A DNA stretch of 64,000 nucleotides from contig NZ_JAASRY010000001.1 in assembly GCF_011761345.1 (NCBI RefSeq), positions 124,001 to 188,000 on the forward strand. Direction: 5' to 3'. The translations under genes and the position numbers were made by a program. Below, one piece after another: positions 1-6,923 of this stretch. The DNA is from Thalassobacillus devorans (GTDB lineage Bacteria; Bacillota; Bacilli; Bacillales; Halobacillaceae). The notes below the pieces were generated by a model. The model had not been told where the DNA came from. It searched no databases and saw only the letters and a list, made by a program, of their open reading frames with translations. How positions within the stretch are numbered: the first letter of the stretch is position 1; every line of letters starts with the position of its first letter.

Positions 1-214
1 ACGCTCCGTTGAAATTAACCATCGGAGTACCCAGACCGAGTTCATAATAGTAGTCAATGCTGGCCCGATGCGGCCTTCCGGTAGCGATTACGACTACGTG
101 ACCTTCCTCTTTCGCTTTCAGTACTGCCCGTTTGGTTCGGTCACTGATTGTTTTTTCATCGGTAAGCAATGTACCGTCTAAGTCCAATGCAATCAAATGC
201 TGTTGTTTACTCAT
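1..214 (-). CDS. yitU: HAD-superfamily Cof-type phosphatase YitU (partial)
   Basis: Only the first 71 codons are in the window; the gene runs off the left edge. The N-terminus carries HAD motif I (ALDLDGTLL, nucleophile Asp near residue 11), followed by the GRPHRAS stretch typical of the Cof/YitU branch of sugar-phosphate or flavin-phosphate phosphatases. The ATG at 214 is preceded by GAGGTGAAGAAG, a good ribosome site. It is divergent from yitV, and yitU-yitV-yitW are neighbours in B. subtilis, which supports the name. The substrate cannot be read from this fragment. Confidence 0.85.
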   Translation of the reverse strand, partial: MSKQQHLIALDLDGTLLTDEKTISDRTKRAVLKAKEEGHVVVIATGRPHRASIDYYYELGLGTPMVNFNGA

Positions 215-378
215 ATCTTCTTCACCTCGTTGTTCTATAGTGTATAGGTTTTCCTTTGATTTGGAAAGTGATACTGCTTTCAAAATCTGTATCCCCATGT
301 TACGATTTGATTATATGATGGCAATATTAGGATGATTTTAAAATTGCGTAAAGTTTTTGAAAAGAAGGGAAAAGAGAT

Positions 379-1152
379 ATGGTAACGGTCTATCGAGAAT
401 TTATTGAAGAAATCCCGGTAATAGTAATTGTTGAAGCTGAAAAATACAATCAGCCACTTCCGGTAGTTACATACTTCCATGGTTTTACTTCCGCAAAAGA
501 ACATAACCTTGCGCAAGCCTATCTGTTAGCACGGAAAGGTTTCCGAGTCCTGCTTCCAGACAGTATGTATCACGGGGAAAGAGAAGTTGATCAAACGCAG
601 GAAGAACTGCAATTCAAATTCTGGGACATTGTCCTGGCCAATCTGGATGAACTGAAAACGATTAAAACAGCAATCGATGAAAAAGGATGGACGAAAGGGA
701 AACGGTTCGTTGTAGCTGGGACGAGCATGGGCGGAGTAACGACAGCGGCGGCGCTGACACAATTCCCTTGGGTTGATGGTGCTGCCGTCATGATGGGCTC
801 GCCAAAACCTGTAGAATTTGCGGAAAAGATGTTGGCGGACGTCCGTGATATGGGCGTTGAAATGCCGATCACTGCCGAACAGGTTGACGAACTGATGAGT
901 GCTTTAGCCGAGATCGATCTTTCCCGGCAGATGGAAAAACTTCATGGCCGGCCAATTTTCTTCTGGCATGGGGATGCAGACCCTGTTGTACCTTTTGAGC
1001 ATTCCTACGATTTTTATAACGAAGCGATCCAGCACTATAAAAACCCGGAAAATATCCGGTTTTTACGGGAAATTGGAAAGGACCACAAAGTTACCCGATT
1101 TGCTATACTGGAGATGGTCGATTGGATGGATCATCAATTTAATCAAGAATAA
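379..1152 (+). CDS. yitV: alpha/beta-hydrolase esterase YitV
   Basis: A 257-residue cytosolic alpha/beta hydrolase of the dienelactone-hydrolase/prolyl-oligopeptidase-like type. An HGFTS oxyanion-hole motif lies near residues 34-38, the nucleophile elbow GTSMGG at 114-119 (Ser116), the acid in WHGDADPVVP near 200, and the histidine in GKDHKVT near the C-terminus, so the catalytic triad looks complete. No signal peptide is seen. It lies between yitU and yitW as in B. subtilis. The natural substrate is unknown; the family hydrolyses short acyl esters. Confidence 0.88.
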   Translation: MVTVYREFIEEIPVIVIVEAEKYNQPLPVVTYFHGFTSAKEHNLAQAYLLARKGFRVLLPDSMYHGEREVDQTQEELQFKFWDIVLANLDELKTIKTAIDEKGWTKGKRFVVAGTSMGGVTTAAALTQFPWVDGAAVMMGSPKPVEFAEKMLADVRDMGVEMPITAEQVDELMSALAEIDLSRQMEKLHGRPIFFWHGDADPVVPFEHSYDFYNEAIQHYKNPENIRFLREIGKDHKVTRFAILEMVDWMDHQFNQE

Positions 1153-1227
1153 GTGATAGGAATCATTTTAAACCCAATGAAATTTTGTTTATAATAAAAA
1201 TGAACATTTAGGAAGGGGGAAAAATTC

Positions 1228-1539
1228 GTGGATAAAGCATTAGAAGAAAATCTTATGGGTGCACTTGAAAACGTCATTGACCCTGAACTTGGGATAGATA
1301 TCGTCAATCTTGGACTTGTATATGGTGTAGATGTGGACGAGAATAACACATGCACAGTGACCATGACATTGACAGCGATGGGCTGCCCATTAGCTGGAGT
1401 CATTGAGCAGGATGTAAGGCGCGCACTTGCCGACATTCCAGAAGTAGAGGAAGTCAATGTAAACATTGTCTGGAATCCTCCATGGACAAAAGACAAGATG
1501 AGTCGCTACGCGAAAATCGCACTAGGAATTCCAGATTGA
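1228..1539 (+). CDS. yitW: MIP18/DUF59-family Fe-S assembly factor YitW
   Basis: A 103-residue protein starting at GTG after AGGAAGGGGGA. It is a complete MIP18 (DUF59) domain: the N-terminal ENVIDPELGIDIVNLGLVY segment and the conserved cysteine in AMGCPLAG are both present. Members of this family (SufT, MIP18, PaaD relatives) help insert or transfer Fe-S clusters. A second, divergent member of the same family lies at 3110-3406 in the anaerobic module, so this copy is probably the housekeeping one. An intrinsic terminator follows directly. Confidence 0.88.
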   Translation: MDKALEENLMGALENVIDPELGIDIVNLGLVYGVDVDENNTCTVTMTLTAMGCPLAGVIEQDVRRALADIPEVEEVNVNIVWNPPWTKDKMSRYAKIALGIPD

Positions 1540-1551
1540 TTACTTCTTGAG

Positions 1552-1580
1552 AGGCTCTGCCAGCAACGGCAGAGCCTTTT
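1552..1580 (+). terminator. intrinsic terminator after yitW
   Basis: The stem AGGCTCTGCC / GGCAGAGCCT (10 bp) closes a 6-nt loop and runs into T residues, 13 bp after the yitW stop. Confidence 0.9.
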
Positions 1581-1662
1581 GACTACCCAGGATGTTTAAA
1601 GAATCTGTCACAGCTTTATTTAGAAAAAAGCTTTACAATATACATAGAGTGGAGGGAAGCTT

Positions 1663-2187
1663 ATGCCGGACAAGCAATCTTTTCCGATCATTCAAGTGAT
1701 CGGTTATAAAAACAGCGGAAAAACGACGATGATGAACCGCCTGATTCGTTATGCTTCGGATCAGGGGCTAAGAACAGCGTCATTAAAACATCACGGGCAT
1801 TCGGACAGTTTAGAGCCGATGCATTCAGGAACGGATAGTTTTCAGCACCATGAATCAGGGGCATTTTTAACTGGTGTAGAAGGAGGCGGCTCCTTGCAAC
1901 TTGAATTCGGAAAAGGTTTGGAAGTTTCCCTCAGGCAGCTCATTAACATTTATGAGAACTTTTCACCGAATTTGTTGTTAGTTGAAGGGTACAAGAGGGA
2001 AGTATATCCTAAAATCCTGATGGCCCGAACAAATGAAGATTTCGAACTGGTTCATGAGATTGCCAATATCCGTGCTGTTGTCTGCTGGGAGAAAGATATG
2101 GAATCATCCATTGATGTACCTGTATTTCATATCGAAACGATTGAAGACCATTTGGGTGAATTGATATATTTGTGCAAAGAGGTGTAA
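1663..2187 (+). CDS. mobB: molybdopterin-guanine dinucleotide biosynthesis adaptor MobB
   Basis: A 174-residue GTP-binding protein with a P-loop (GYKNSGKTT) near residues 14-22. MobB works with MobA to attach GMP to molybdopterin, the form used by nitrate reductase and other DMSO-reductase family enzymes. The mid-region (GADSFQHHESGA-like, then LLLVEGYK) is typical of the family. It starts at ATG 1663 after GGAGGG and ends 3 bp before moaE, so mobB-moaE-moaD form one transcription unit. MobA, MoaA and MoaC are not in the window. The neighbourhood suggests service to an anaerobic respiratory enzyme encoded elsewhere. Confidence 0.92.
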   Translation: MPDKQSFPIIQVIGYKNSGKTTMMNRLIRYASDQGLRTASLKHHGHSDSLEPMHSGTDSFQHHESGAFLTGVEGGGSLQLEFGKGLEVSLRQLINIYENFSPNLLLVEGYKREVYPKILMARTNEDFELVHEIANIRAVVCWEKDMESSIDVPVFHIETIEDHLGELIYLCKEV

Positions 2188-2190
2188 GTT

Positions 2191-2658
2191 GTGAGCAATA
2201 AGTTTTGGATTTCAGAGAAAGCCTTAGATATACAAGAAGTTGTCGATCTCGTCACCAGAAGAGAAGCGGGTGCTATTAATACATTCATTGGAACGGTCCG
2301 TGAATTCACCAAAGGGAAGCGAACACTATTATTGGAATATCAGGCATATGTACCGATGGCAGAAAAGAAGCTAGCCCAAATTGGTGAAGAAATTAAAGAA
2401 AAATGGCCGGACACTGACACAGCAATCGCTCACCGGATCGGCCGGCTGGATATTACAGATATTGCCGTTGTCATTGCAGTATCCACGCCACATCGCGCCG
2501 ACTCCTATGACGCGAGTCGCTATGCGATCGAGCGGATTAAAGAAATCGTACCCATTTGGAAAAAAGAATACTGGGAAAACGGAGAAGAGTGGATCGGCGA
2601 TCAGAAAGAACAAAAAGCTTATCCGAAAGGACAACCAGATGAGGAGGATCTTACATGA
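2191..2658 (+). CDS. moaE: molybdopterin synthase catalytic subunit MoaE
   Basis: A 155-residue large subunit of molybdopterin synthase, which with thiocarboxylated MoaD converts cyclic pyranopterin monophosphate to molybdopterin. Family landmarks are FIGTVREFTKGK near residue 31, the HRIGRL segment, and the lysine-rich C-terminal motif PIWKKEYWENGEEW that carries the catalytic lysine. It starts at GTG 2191 after AAAGAGGTG; the last four bases (ATGA) are shared with the moaD start, which suggests translational coupling. Confidence 0.94.
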   Translation: MSNKFWISEKALDIQEVVDLVTRREAGAINTFIGTVREFTKGKRTLLLEYQAYVPMAEKKLAQIGEEIKEKWPDTDTAIAHRIGRLDITDIAVVIAVSTPHRADSYDASRYAIERIKEIVPIWKKEYWENGEEWIGDQKEQKAYPKGQPDEEDLT

Positions 2659-2888
2659 ATAAAATTCTGTTATTTGCAGGACTGCAGGAAAAAGCAGGGA
2701 AAGCAGAATTGCAGCTGGAGGCTGTCAACAAAAGCATTAAAGAAGTGAAGGAGTTGCTGAAAGACAGCTATCAGCTCGAGGAAATCGATACGTCGATGGC
2801 AGCCGTCAATGAGGAATATGCTAATGGTGACTTTGTCGTTAAAGAAGGAGACACGATTGCCTTTATCCCGCCGGTAAGCGGGGGATGA
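2655..2888 (+). CDS. moaD: molybdopterin synthase sulfur-carrier subunit MoaD
   Basis: A 77-residue ubiquitin-fold sulfur carrier ending in the required Gly-Gly (IPPVSGG), whose C-terminus is adenylated and thiocarboxylated before it donates sulfur to MoaE. Its ATG lies inside the moaE stop region, with GAGGAGG just upstream. It is the last gene of the mobB-moaE-moaD unit. A periodic repeat array (2901-3056) begins 12 bp past its stop. Confidence 0.94.
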   Translation: MNKILLFAGLQEKAGKAELQLEAVNKSIKEVKELLKDSYQLEEIDTSMAAVNEEYANGDFVVKEGDTIAFIPPVSGG

Positions 2889-2900
2889 TTTGCTGACGTT

Positions 2901-3056
2901 AAGAGAGACATTTCCTTTATATGAGAGAGAACTCGTTCTATATATGTGCGAATTGGTATCGGAAGAGAGACAATTTCGTGAATAAGAGTGACAAATTTTA
3001 AAAAAAGAGAGACAATATCGGAAAAAAGAGAGACAAGGCAGCTGCAAGAGAGACAA
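2901..3056 (+). repeat. 21-bp-phased array of AAGAGAGACAA cores (array 1)
   Basis: Cores start at 2901, 2921 (degenerate), about 2942 (very degenerate), 2963, 2984, 3005, 3026 and 3046, so the period is 20-21 bp over eight register positions. Five of the cores match 10 or 11 of 11 consensus bases. The 9-10 bp spacers share nothing obvious. No reading frame stays open across it on the + strand. It lies between moaD and a bidirectional terminator. Confidence 0.85.
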
Positions 3057-3070
3057 CCCATACACACATA

Positions 3071-3108
3071 AAAAAGCTCAGTCCGTAACAAGGGAGCTGA
3101 GCCTTTTT
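3071..3108. terminator. bidirectional terminator between moaD and the MIP18 gene
   Basis: AAAAAGCTCAG and CTGAGCCTTTTT form a hairpin with A-runs on one side and T-runs on the other, placed between convergent genes. Confidence 0.85.
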
Positions 3109-3109
3109 G

Positions 3110-3406
3110 CTACATTAACATTTCTTTTGCGCGGCTGCTCATTTTCTCTGGCGACCAGGCAGGATGCCAAACCAGTTCGACATACACATCATTGACCTCA
3201 TCAATTCCATAAATCATTGCTTCCGCCCCACTGACGATGCTGTCATGAAGGGGACAGCCCGGGGTAGTCAACGTCATCTGGACGTGAACATCGTTCGTTT
3301 CATTCACATCTATGTTGTAAACCAGGCCGAGGTCAACGATGTTGATACCAAGTTCTGGGTCAATCACCTGATACAACGCTTCTTCCACTTGTTTCGTCAT
3401 TTCCAT
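3110..3406 (-). CDS. MIP18/DUF59-family protein of the anaerobic module
   Basis: A 98-residue MIP18 domain protein, clearly paralogous to YitW at 1228-1539: both share IDPELGI-IV-LGLVY and a conserved cysteine in TPGCPLHD. It is the last gene of a − strand unit with the 12-helix membrane protein (17 bp gap) and two DUF2249 genes. By family it would assist Fe-S maturation; by context its client may be a redox protein made when oxygen is low. That client is inference. The start at ATG 3406 follows AAGGAG. Confidence 0.82.
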   Translation of the reverse strand: MEMTKQVEEALYQVIDPELGINIVDLGLVYNIDVNETNDVHVQMTLTTPGCPLHDSIVSGAEAMIYGIDEVNDVYVELVWHPAWSPEKMSSRAKEMLM

Positions 3407-3423
3407 TGGGAGTCACTCCTTGA

Positions 3424-4677
3424 TTATCTAGTCAATACTCGGGCAATTGAAATTACATACAAGGCAGAGGCTGCGGTTAATATTCCCTGTGCAGTAAATG
3501 CAAGGACAGGGAGGCCCATCATTGAGGTTACCGCGAGCACCATCACGCCGAACGTCATCGCGGTAAACAGTATCGTGCCCCATTTTTCCTGGATCATCGC
3601 TTTCAAAGTGGGGACATCTTTTTTTCCGACACTGCCGGAATATTTATGGGTCCACCATAAGAAGGGGACAATTTTATACAAGTAGCCCATGATGCTGAAA
3701 ACAATCCACATCATGATATATAAGTAAACGAGCCAGCTCCATATGGCAGCATCATTGACCTGTAAAACGGCCAACAGCAGGGCAGTGGTATGCAGCAGCC
3801 AGCCAAATCCAATTGCTGCCAAAGAAAAAATGAACGGCTGATCGAGTTTTTTCTTAATCCGTTTCGTTATGATTTCTTTCATATCAAGCGCATAGCCGGT
3901 AAAGCCGAGCCATAATAGTCCCCAGCCGATAATGTTAAGTGGTACGGTTCCTATCCATACAGCAACTATCAAAACAATAAGTCCACTTATATACATCATG
4001 AAAGCTGGTTTTGCCCATTTCATAGAAAAACCATGGGACAGGCTGAACATCGGTACCATTTTATAGGAAAACCCGAAAATTAAAAGTGTAAACCAGCCGG
4101 TCAGGCCGAAAACCAAATGGGATTTGAAAAAGGCATCATAATTGCTGATTGTTCCGAACGCCAGATTCCACGTCAGCGTCAGTCCGGCAACGATCGTTAA
4201 TAAGAAAAATACGAGGGCACTTCCGACAAACCAGGTCATGACATTGACTTTTTCCTGCTTAAGGAGCGTCATGGCAATTTGGAAAAGAAACATCAGAATG
4301 CCGATTACGGTTAGAACCCCGGCGAAAATCGCGACACCAGGCTTTACCGAAAGAGTAATAGACAGTCCGGCTACACCGATTGCTGTAATAAAAAATTGGA
4401 GAAAACCAAACTTTTCATTCCAAATCGGTGTCAAAAAGGCTACAGGCACCAGCTGATACATCGCTCCCATAACGACCATCACTGCCCAGCCAAGTAAAAG
4501 AAAATGGGCAGCCATCCATAAGTCCGGCATCCGGAAAACCCCACTGCTCAGGGCGGAGGTATTTATCCAGAGCAGCGACTGGGCCAATGCGAATGAGACA
4601 AGTCCGAACAGGATAAAGGCGAGCGGTAACTTGATGTTCGTTTCAGTTTTGATCTGCGTTTGCATTTGTGTAATCAT
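3424..4677 (-). CDS. 12-helix membrane protein with threefold repeat, haem-copper oxidase subunit I-like
   Basis: About 417 residues and about 12 predicted transmembrane helices. A Y[KQ]xVP motif occurs three times, at residues about 74 (YQLVP), 205 (YKMVP) and 334 (YKIVP). The spacing is 131 and 129 residues, so the protein is three repeats of roughly four helices. This is the pseudo-threefold plan of haem-copper oxidase subunit I. Histidines sit at equivalent places in the first two repeats (about 58 and 187), but the third has no His there, so a full haem/CuB site is doubtful. NnrS-like or other haem-binding membrane proteins are alternatives. ATG 4677 is preferred to GTG 4686 because GGTGA then sits 6-7 bp upstream. 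The gene overlaps or abuts the DUF2249 gene, indicating coupling. Confidence 0.6.
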   Translation of the reverse strand: MITQMQTQIKTETNIKLPLAFILFGLVSFALAQSLLWINTSALSSGVFRMPDLWMAAHFLLLGWAVMVVMGAMYQLVPVAFLTPIWNEKFGFLQFFITAIGVAGLSITLSVKPGVAIFAGVLTVIGILMFLFQIAMTLLKQEKVNVMTWFVGSALVFFLLTIVAGLTLTWNLAFGTISNYDAFFKSHLVFGLTGWFTLLIFGFSYKMVPMFSLSHGFSMKWAKPAFMMYISGLIVLIVAVWIGTVPLNIIGWGLLWLGFTGYALDMKEIITKRIKKKLDQPFIFSLAAIGFGWLLHTTALLLAVLQVNDAAIWSWLVYLYIMMWIVFSIMGYLYKIVPFLWWTHKYSGSVGKKDVPTLKAMIQEKWGTILFTAMTFGVMVLAVTSMMGLPVLAFTAQGILTAASALYVISIARVLTR

Positions 4678-4678
4678 A

Positions 4679-4894
4679 TCATTCACCAGATTTCGTTATG
4701 GTTATCCGGAAGCTTCCGTCTCCTTGCTCCTCCGTTTCATAATGGTGGCCAAGTTCATCGAGTTCCGCGAATAAAAACATCGGACGGCGGTCATTGATGA
4801 TGACAAGTGCTTCTTTGGCGTTCAAGTCTTCCAAAGCAGAGAGTGTCCGCATCATCGGCTGTGGTGGTTCTAATCCACGGTTATCGAGTATCAT
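4679..4894 (-). CDS. DUF2249 (TusA-like fold) protein, first copy
   Basis: A 71-residue single-domain DUF2249 protein with the family's LDNRGLEPPQPMMRTLSALE opening and INDRRPMFLFAEL core. The fold is related to TusA/SirA sulfur-transfer proteins, but the TusA cysteine is absent here. DUF2249 genes are often found near denitrification and NO-response genes; the biochemical role is not established. Its start shares 4 bp with the end of the upstream DUF2249 gene, so the two are translationally coupled. Confidence 0.82.
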   Translation of the reverse strand: MILDNRGLEPPQPMMRTLSALEDLNAKEALVIINDRRPMFLFAELDELGHHYETEEQGDGSFRITITKSGE

Positions 4895-5142
4895 TGCACC
4901 TCACCTGCTCGTTTAAAAAACGTGACTTGCCAATGCTTCGGATCGATTTGCTCTAACTGGTGGTCGTAGCCTTTTTTAGCCATTACTTTCAAAAGTGGTA
5001 TAGGCTTAAACGGGGCGTGAAGTAACAGTGACTCTCCCTCTTTCAGTCCTTTTACCGCATTCATGATTTTATGGAACGGATCATTTTTCAGTTTTAAATC
5101 TTCGCGTACGTCCAACTCTACGATAGCAGCTTGTTCTTCCAT
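4891..5142 (-). CDS. DUF2249 (TusA-like fold) protein, second copy
   Basis: An 83-residue DUF2249 protein of the other common subtype: LDVREDLKLKNDPFHKIMNAV, then LLHAPFKPIPLLKVMAKKGY and HWQVTFF. It is the first gene of the − strand unit and is directly downstream of the Fnr/Fur-like promoter at 5174-5216. ATG 5142 is chosen over GTG 5151 because GATGAGGTGA is then the ribosome site. Its role is unknown; the context is anaerobic metabolism. Confidence 0.82.
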   Translation of the reverse strand: MEEQAAIVELDVREDLKLKNDPFHKIMNAVKGLKEGESLLLHAPFKPIPLLKVMAKKGYDHQLEQIDPKHWQVTFFKRAGEVQ

Positions 5143-5173
5143 TACTATCACCTCATCTTCACTAGATACCTAC

Positions 5174-5216
5174 ATGATAATCATTTTCAATTAATCAGGT
5201 AGTGACACATATCACA
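5174..5216 (-). promoter_or_regulatory. Fnr-activated promoter overlapped by a Fur-type box
   Basis: Read on the − strand, TGTGATATGTGTCACT (5216-5201) matches the Bacillus Fnr box TGTGA-N6-TCACA at 9 of 10 positions. Its centre (5208.5) is 41.5 bp upstream of a start implied by the -10 TATCAT at 5179-5174, the classical class II spacing. TGAAAATGATTATCA (5189-5175) matches the 7-1-7 Fur box at 14 of 15 positions and covers the -10. The prediction is activation by Fnr without oxygen and repression by Fur when iron is ample, for the DUF2249-MIP18 unit. Confidence 0.7.
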
Positions 5217-5218
5217 GG

Positions 5219-5914
5219 TTAGAAAAGTTCATCTTCTAAAGCTTCAGGATGGAGCATGAAATAACCGTCAAAATCACTGTAGACCAGATTATTTTTTTTC
5301 AATTGTGTCAATGTCCGGCTAACAGTTTCCCTGCTCGAGCCGATCATATTGGCAAGTTCCCGGTTTGTGAAATGGGATCGGAGTTTCACCCAGCCGTCTT
5401 TGTCTTCATTGCCGTAAAGCTTACTGAGGCGAATCAGCAGCATGATGATTTGTTCATACGTATTATGAAGGATTTGTTCTTCCAAACGATTCTGCAAATC
5501 GACGATTTTATCACCGAGTACCTTAAATAGTTTGACGGAAATCTCCGGGTGGTTGATTAGCGTCTGTTCGAAAGAAGGAATCGGTATGTGAACGAGTGTT
5601 GCTTCCTCCAGTATCTCCGCATGGGCCGGACATTCATCTTTCCGGAAAAATCCCTGGTGGGGAAACATATCACCTGGCTGGAGTACGTTGACGATCTGTT
5701 CTTTACCGTGAAAGTCGGTTTTATATATTTTTACTCGGCCTTTGTTGATGAAGTAGACATTCTGAAGAGGATCCCCCTGCATGAAAACATGGGTGCCAGC
5801 ACGGTATTGGCGAGATCTAGCCAGCTCCAGCACCGGTTCCATTTCTACATCAGTCAAATCTTTGAATATAGGAACATTCTGTAACAGTTGCTGTGTGGAA
5901 TGGAATTTCACAAT
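5219..5914 (-). CDS. Crp/Fnr-family transcription regulator (no Fe-S cysteines)
   Basis: About 231 residues: an N-terminal cyclic-nucleotide-binding-type beta-barrel (about 10-125, with GDPLQNVYFINKGRVKIYK), a dimer helix, and a C-terminal winged helix (TNRELANMIGSSRETVSRTL, about 183-202) with the E-SR DNA-contact pattern of Fnr proteins. It has one cysteine, so it cannot hold a 4Fe-4S cluster like the Fnr at 8919-9620; it may sense something else, such as NO through haem. GTG 5914 suits the AAAGGATG site better than TTG 5920. An Fnr-like box lies upstream. Confidence 0.85.
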   Translation of the reverse strand: MVKFHSTQQLLQNVPIFKDLTDVEMEPVLELARSRQYRAGTHVFMQGDPLQNVYFINKGRVKIYKTDFHGKEQIVNVLQPGDMFPHQGFFRKDECPAHAEILEEATLVHIPIPSFEQTLINHPEISVKLFKVLGDKIVDLQNRLEEQILHNTYEQIIMLLIRLSKLYGNEDKDGWVKLRSHFTNRELANMIGSSRETVSRTLTQLKKNNLVYSDFDGYFMLHPEALEDELF

Positions 5915-5949
5915 CAACATCCTTTCTTATCCAATTTCTACTATATAGT

Positions 5950-5981
5950 GTAGCATCTAAAACAAGTATTTTTGATGCTAC
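5950..5981. promoter_or_regulatory. 8-bp inverted repeat in the crp/fnr-like leader
   Basis: GTAGCATC (5950-5957) and GATGCTAC (5974-5981) are perfect inverted copies separated by 16 bp. They lie just downstream of the predicted transcription start of the 5219-5914 regulator gene, where an operator or a 5' hairpin would act. Confidence 0.45.
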
Positions 5982-5992
5982 TTTTTGAACAA

Positions 5993-6033
5993 TTTATAAC
6001 TATCTTTATACGTTGGCTGTGATGAAAATCATA
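5993..6033 (-). promoter_or_regulatory. Fnr-type box and promoter for the crp/fnr-like gene
   Basis: TGTGATGAAAATCATA at 6018-6033 matches TGTGA-N6-TCACA at 9 of 10 positions. On the − strand a -10 (TATAAA, 5998-5993) lies at the spacing that puts the box centre about 40 bp upstream of the start. No comparable -10 is seen toward the + strand. Confidence 0.55.
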
Positions 6034-6114
6034 GGAGCCTGTTGCTTCTTCTCACACCCCTCTTGAAAAAGCAGGAGTAACATGGGGACATACCAACAAA
6101 AGGATGTGAACGTG

Positions 6115-6252
6115 ATGGGGGTTCGAAAGCTGTTTGAATAGCAGCTGAAAGAAGCTTTCGATAACGGATACTGGGCTTCACGTGATGCAGGGTATCATTT
6201 AGGATTTGCTTACCATTCTTTAACTGATATTATTTTTACACCGGTGTTCTGA
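6115..6252 (+). pseudogene. short ORF broken by an in-frame TAG
   Basis: ATG 6115 has a ribosome-like AAAGGATGTGA upstream. Eight codons (MGVRKLFE) are followed by TAG at 6139-6141, after which the frame continues for 36 protein-like codons (QLKEAFDNGYW..., then GYHLGFAYHSLTDIIF) to TGA 6252. The amino acids resemble a real small soluble protein, not random sequence. I do not recognise the family. The simplest reading is a decayed small gene in front of the third DUF2249 gene. Confidence 0.45.
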
Positions 6253-6367
6253 TGCTCGCAGTGTTCGCAGTAAGAGCTATGTTCCATGCGTCCTGCTACT
6301 CATAAAAAAAAAGAGCTACTGCCAATTGATGATTTGGGAGAAAATTAATTATTAGGAGGAGTTAATT

Positions 6368-6607
6368 ATGAAAAAACAAGAATTTGCCGCAACGATTTAT
6401 GCGCCGGAAATTGAGCCGAGAGTACGTCACCCAAGGATTCTTGATACTTTCGATGAGTTAGAAAGCGGTGAAGTAATGGAGCTCACCAATGACCATGATC
6501 CTCGTCCGCTTCACTACCAGTTCATGGTAGAGCGGGAGAGCCAGTTTGAGTGGGAGTATTTAGAGAAAGGGCCGGAACAATGGCGGGTAGCCATAGCTAA
6601 AAAGTAA
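6368..6607 (+). CDS. DUF2249 (TusA-like fold) protein, third copy
   Basis: A 79-residue DUF2249 protein of the RHPRILDTFDELESGE type, with NDHDPRPLHYQF and the closing EQWRVAI strand. This subtype can occur alone or fused to haemerythrin-like domains. It starts at ATG 6368 after AGGAGG. It is monocistronic with its own terminator and divergent from the Crp/Fnr-like gene; any promoter must lie between 6034 and 6350, which also holds the broken ORF. Confidence 0.83.
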   Translation: MKKQEFAATIYAPEIEPRVRHPRILDTFDELESGEVMELTNDHDPRPLHYQFMVERESQFEWEYLEKGPEQWRVAIAKK

Positions 6608-6624
6608 TCAAAAGAGAAACTGCG

Positions 6625-6667
6625 GCTGTTACATAAATCTATTACAGACTTATGGAACAGCTTTTTT
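6625..6667 (+). terminator. intrinsic terminator after the third DUF2249 gene
   Basis: GCTGTT-CATAA and TTATG-AACAGC pair imperfectly and run into six T residues. Confidence 0.75.
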
Positions 6668-6701
6668 ACCTTCAAAGCACTATTACTTACAGTGAAGACC
6701 C

Positions 6702-6823
6702 CGTTTTCTGAAGGCTCAGTCTCAAGGTAGTTGGGTCAGTTATCTTGAGAGGAGAGGGAATCCTTCCCCAACGCCCCCTAAACTCCCAACAATCATCTCG
6801 AAATCAAGTCTTCGACTTTTCGG
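6702..6823. repeat. short degenerate copy of a dispersed palindromic element
   Basis: The right end (6795-6823) is an exact 29-bp inverted copy of 45765-45793. The left end (about 6703-6735) resembles the inverted sequence at 46210-46250. The two ends therefore match the two ends of the elements at 45.8-46.3 kb, and this is a short remnant of that family. No coding capacity is seen. The rest of 6608-7022 holds a terminator and an Fnr promoter. Confidence 0.75.
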
Positions 6824-6923
6824 CCTTATTGGGATAAGCTTCTTATTAAAAATTAACGATAACTCTCGGTTAAATGCTCAAATGTGAAAACTTTTTGAAT
6901 AAAGAAGAGAAGAGTCCGTTTCT

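Noticed and set aside
3164-3685. 173-codon + strand frame
   Set aside because: Antisense to the MIP18 and membrane-protein genes, which have recognisable domains.
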